Source of the DNA: CAWDDG01 sp963801065
GTDB taxonomy: Bacteria; Actinomycetota; Actinomycetes; Jiangellales; Jiangellaceae
Length of the DNA: 64,000 bases
NCBI GenBank assembly: GCA_963801065.1
Contig: CAWDDG010000004.1
Span: 124,001-188,000 of the forward strand
Direction of reading: 5' to 3'
The position numbers and the translations under genes were made by a program. Shown here piece by piece: positions 61,474 through 64,000 of the stretch (positions are counted from its first letter, which is position 1; the number at the start of each line of letters is the position of its first letter). Under the pieces are notes generated by a model, which saw only the letters and a program-made list of their open reading frames with translations, had not been told where the DNA came from and searched no databases.

Positions 61474-61644
61474 CCGTCAAGCGTACGAACGCAGCGCCAG
61501 TCAGACGGGTGGCGCTCTCATCGGCAGTTGCGCGCTTTCACCGTCGGCGGCTAGAAAGCGGAAAGTTGATCAAGGAGAGTCGTTACCGGGGTCGAGGCAG
61601 CCGGTAAGCGACAGAACCTGGGGCGAGAAGGGACCGTCCCGACG

Positions 61645-62126
61645 ACCGAGTTCGTCGACTTCCGGCCGAGGCGCGACGGCTGGGGCTCGGCTTCGAGGTC
61701 CACGCCGGTGAGATGGGCCCACCGTCGAGCATCGCCGAGAGCCTCGACATCCTCGAAGCCGACCGGATCGGCCACGGCGTCGCCGCCATCCATGATCTGG
61801 TGCTGCTGGATCGGCTCGTCCGCGACCAGGTCGTGCTCGACGTCTGCCCGTCGTCGAACGTCGGCACCGGGCTGTTCCCTTCGCTGGAGGCGCGCCCGGT
61901 CGCGGCGTTCTGGCGGGCCGGCGTGAACATGACGATCTCGAGCGACGACCCGCCATTCTTCAACACGACCCTCATCGACGAGCTCAGTCGCGTCGTACGG
62001 CTGGCCGGCGTCAGCCGGGCCGACCTGGCCACGCTCCAACACCGGGCAGCCCGCGCCGCGTTCGCGGACGACAAGATCAGGGACGCGATGGTGGCCGACG
62101 TCGACGCTTGGCTCGCATCCGCCTGA
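61645..62126 (+). pseudogene. Adenosine deaminase, C-terminal fragment
   Basis: The frame reads AEARRLGLGFEVHAGEMGPP, SIAESLDILEADRIGHGVAA, VLDVCPSSNVGTGLFPSLEA and GVNMTISSDDPPFFNTTLID, the second half of adenosine/adenine deaminase with HAGE, the zinc-site GHG and the SSDDP motif. The first half, with the HxH zinc ligands, is missing; the full family is about 340 residues and about 155 remain. No start or ribosome site precedes it. It is a remnant of deletion. Confidence 0.85.
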
Positions 62127-62189
62127 CCGTAGCTGAGCCGGTCCGCTGGCGGCAGCGGAGGTCGTCTGGCTCGTTCGCCGGTACGACGC

Positions 62190-62774
62190 TCAGCTGCTCA
62201 GGCGTGATCGGCTCGCTCTTGCGTGCCATCCAGCCGGAGGGTCCTCACCGACCAGTCCGTCCACAGCCTCGCGGAGCAGGTCGGCGTGCCCGGTGTGCCG
62301 GCCGTACTCCTCGATCAGGTCGCAGAGGAGCCGGCGCAGGCTGGCATGGCGACCGTCGGGCGAGGAGAAGTGGACGAGCTGGTCGAGTCCGCCGTCGGCC
62401 AAGGCCACGTCGAGCCTCGCGCGGGACCGTTCGACGGCGCCGTCCCAGAGTGCGTAGAGCTGTTCGGGGGTGTCGTCGGCGGCCGAGGTGAACTCCCAGT
62501 CGTCGTCGCCGTCCCAGTCGGCGGCGTCCCACGCCGCGCCGAGCGGCTCCCCGCCCAGCTTGGTGCTGAAGGCGTAGTCCTCCTGGGCAGCGAGATGCTT
62601 GAGCAGGCCGCCGAGGGTCAGCGAGGACGCGCCGATGCGGGTCTGCAGCCCGGCCGCGTCGAGGTCGCCGGCCTTCCAGCGGAAGGTCGTGCGCAGGCGG
62701 TCGAGCGCACCGACGAGGTGCTCGGCCTCCGTGCCGGCGAGGGGCGGTTCCCACGGGTAGTCGCTGTTGGTCAT
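62190..62774 (-). CDS. DinB-family protein (DUF664)
   Basis: A 194-residue DinB-fold protein: WEPPLAGTEAEHLVGALDRL, SSLTLGGLLKHLAAQEDYAF (first His), SLRRLLCDLIEEYGRHTGHA with H-x2-H. Start ATG 62772-62774. It resembles mycothiol-dependent enzymes, but the substrate is unknown. Confidence 0.9.
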   Translation of the reverse strand: MTNSDYPWEPPLAGTEAEHLVGALDRLRTTFRWKAGDLDAAGLQTRIGASSLTLGGLLKHLAAQEDYAFSTKLGGEPLGAAWDAADWDGDDDWEFTSAADDTPEQLYALWDGAVERSRARLDVALADGGLDQLVHFSSPDGRHASLRRLLCDLIEEYGRHTGHADLLREAVDGLVGEDPPAGWHARASRSRLSS

Positions 62775-62896
62775 GGGCGCCACCGTAGAACTCATTGCCG
62801 ACGTAATGTGCGGAAGCCGTGGGACCTCGTGATGCGTAGACGTCCTCGACCCGCGTCGGCGCACTGGACGCCGCGTGGAGGGCTAGGCTGTGCGCC

Positions 62897-63439
62897 GTGA
62901 GGTCTCCGGGCCGAGGGCGTACCCGGGTCGTGCGCGGCTTGGTGCTCTCTGCCGCCTGCCTCGTGGTGCCGGCCGTCGGCCACGTGATCGCGGGCGGCGG
63001 AGCGCCCGCCGTGGGCCCGTTCCTGTTCGCCGCCGCACTCCTGTCAGCCGCATGCGTGGCCCTGGCCGACCGGCGTCTCGCGACCGGTGAGGTCGCGATG
63101 TTCCTGTTCGCCTCCCAGCCCGTGCTGCACGTCCTGCTCTCGCTGTCCGGACACGGCACCGCCGCTGTCGCACCCGGCCCCGGCATGGTGCTAGCGCACC
63201 TGCTGGCCGCATCGGCGCTGACCGTCCTGCTGGCCGGCAGCGAGTCGGTCCTGTGGGCGATGGCCGCGCTGTCGGCCACGGTGCTCCTGCGCCAGGCCGG
63301 TGCCCTGCTCGGGCCGATCGCGAGACTCACCAGAGGTCCGCGGCTCTCGCGCCAATCCGCCGACACCGGCACTGTCTACGTCCTGCACGTCACCCGCACC
63401 GCCCCCCGGAGAGGCCCGCCGGCGCTCTCGAGCAACTGA
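62897..63439 (+). CDS. Membrane protein of the copper locus
   Basis: A 180-residue protein of about five membrane helices (VLSAACLVVPAVGHVIAGGG; AVGPFLFAAALLSAACVALA; MFLFASQPVLHVLLSLSGHG), with His residues in or near helices. The GTG at 62897 is taken as start. Similar proteins often accompany ycnI and copC in actinomycetes, which are the next genes here. Function not known. Confidence 0.78.
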   Translation: MRSPGRGRTRVVRGLVLSAACLVVPAVGHVIAGGGAPAVGPFLFAAALLSAACVALADRRLATGEVAMFLFASQPVLHVLLSLSGHGTAAVAPGPGMVLAHLLAASALTVLLAGSESVLWAMAALSATVLLRQAGALLGPIARLTRGPRLSRQSADTGTVYVLHVTRTAPRRGPPALSSN

Positions 63440-63528
63440 CGCTGAACCACATCCTGACGCTCTGCGTCGGTTCGGAAGAGACTCCTCTCCACCTGGGCGC
63501 TCGCCGTCCATGAGACGACAGGACCAGC

Positions 63529-63837
63529 ATGATCTTGCACACACGCGCCGGCGGGCGCCTCGCGCTGGCTGCGATCGCCGCAGCCGGCCTGTCCCTCCTC
63601 GTGCCAGCCATCGCCTGGGCCCACGTCACCGTGCAGCCGGACGCCGACGCGTCCCCCACGGACGATGGTCACGGCGCCGAGCCGGACCCGGCGACCACAT
63701 CTCCGTCGAGCGCGGGCGCGGGCTCGGACGAAGGCTCGGACGACGGGCTCGCCCGCGGCCTCGCAGTCGGGGGCCTGGCGGTCGGCGCTGTCGGCCTCGG
63801 CGTCGGCGCGCTCTCGCTGAGGCGTTCCCGTGCGTGA
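63529..63837 (+). CDS. YcnI-like protein lacking its copper-binding core
   Basis: A 102-residue secreted/anchored protein. The signal peptide ends at AIAWA and the mature protein begins HVTVQPDADASP, the hallmark of YcnI (DUF1775), whose N-terminal His binds copper. But the usual core of about 120 residues is missing: the sequence goes straight to the acidic Ser/Pro linker and the C-terminal membrane helix (GLAVGGLAVGAVGLGVGALS). The frame is intact, so a short product with a copper-ligand N-terminus may still be made. Overlaps copC by eight bases. Confidence 0.8.
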   Translation: MILHTRAGGRLALAAIAAAGLSLLVPAIAWAHVTVQPDADASPTDDGHGAEPDPATTSPSSAGAGSDEGSDDGLARGLAVGGLAVGAVGLGVGALSLRRSRA

Positions 63838-64000
63838 CCTCGCGCGATCCGGCTTGGCGCTGGCCGGTGCCATCGCCGTCCTCGCGCTCAGCGCGTGGCC
63901 GGCAAACGCGCACGACGAGCTCATCGGCAGCATTCCCGAGGACGGTGCCACCGTCGCGGCGGCCCCGGCCGTCGTCGAGCTTGTCTTCGACCAGCCGGTG
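63830..64000 (+). CDS. copC: CopC-family copper-binding protein, cut off by the window edge
   Basis: GTG 63830 starts a secreted protein whose signal peptide (LALAGAIAVLALSAWPANA) ends just before HDELIGSIPEDGATV, the CopC N-terminus where the first His is a Cu(II) ligand, then VELVFDQPV. Only 57 codons lie in the window. In many actinomycetes it is fused to or followed by CopD. Coupled to the YcnI-like gene. Confidence 0.88.
   Translation, partial: MRDLARSGLALAGAIAVLALSAWPANAHDELIGSIPEDGATVAAAPAVVELVFDQPV

Overview
This is a 64 kb window of very high GC, gene-dense chromosomal DNA with GTG starts, GTGA start/stop overlaps and actinomycete-type genes: a c-di-AMP riboswitch in front of an NlpC/P60 hydrolase, an actinobacterial LexA box, LAL regulators, ECF42 with its YCII partner, and MMP/CsoR/SmtB-type metal and peptidase families. 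It is almost certainly a filamentous or coryneform actinomycete. I cannot name the genus from sequence alone.

Layout. 1-1.5 kb is a decayed edge: a partial gene with atypical codon use, the tail of an ISL3 transposase, and a broken alpha/beta hydrolase. 1.5-5.7 kb holds a MarR unit with palindromic operator, ung, a cold-shock gene with a long leader, a PAT-type acetyltransferase, and a c-di-AMP riboswitch driving a cell-wall hydrolase. 5.7-16.8 kb is a metal island: CcdA plus thioredoxin lipoprotein, alcohol dehydrogenase, csoR-copZ-copA and a second P1B ATPase with an unusual CPD motif, an FAD monooxygenase with a terminal frameshift, and a zinc-type CDF exporter under an SmtB/CzrA-like sensor. 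16.9-22.2 kb is a LuxR(LAL)-SnoaL-ABC exporter unit plus a 57-codon gene. 22.4-28.3 kb is a seven-gene corrinoid uptake and salvage operon (btuFCD-cobO-cobU-cobT-cobS), every junction overlapping, behind a cobalamin riboswitch that appears to mask the ribosome binding site of btuF.

28.4-41.9 kb carries an ECF sigma/anti-sigma pair, YCII plus ECF42 sigma, a slipin, a PPOX pseudogene, a LigD-type polymerase, a kinase-like phosphotransferase, a secreted protein, two DUF4239 membrane proteins (the second frameshifted), tRNA-Lys, an SOS-controlled dinB, an orphan FetB-like permease, an MBL hydrolase and a CAP-domain lipoprotein. 42.1-46.5 kb is a form II CO-dehydrogenase-like coxS-L-M-G operon (coxG frameshifted). 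46.7-51.6 kb has a coiled-coil protein plus trypsin-like protease, a VOC protein, a large hairpin, a possible structured RNA, an MMP-type zinc peptidase and a metallophosphoesterase.

51.7-53.5 kb has tRNA-Glu and tRNA-Asp followed by a phage tail-end remnant with an endolysin. 53.5-62.8 kb is an accessory stretch with several broken genes: an orphan gene under a palindrome-covered promoter, a frameshifted pentapeptide/DinB gene, an ArsR-SRPBCC pair, WYL regulator divergent from an epoxide hydrolase, an IS30 remnant, DUF899, VOC, an adenosine deaminase fragment, and a DinB protein. The right edge (62.9-64 kb) starts a second copper locus: membrane protein, a YcnI-like protein that has lost its core domain, and copC running off the end.

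At least five genes differ from an intact reading frame by single bases, several of them in short G or C runs. Read accuracy of the assembly should be considered before these are treated as true pseudogenes.
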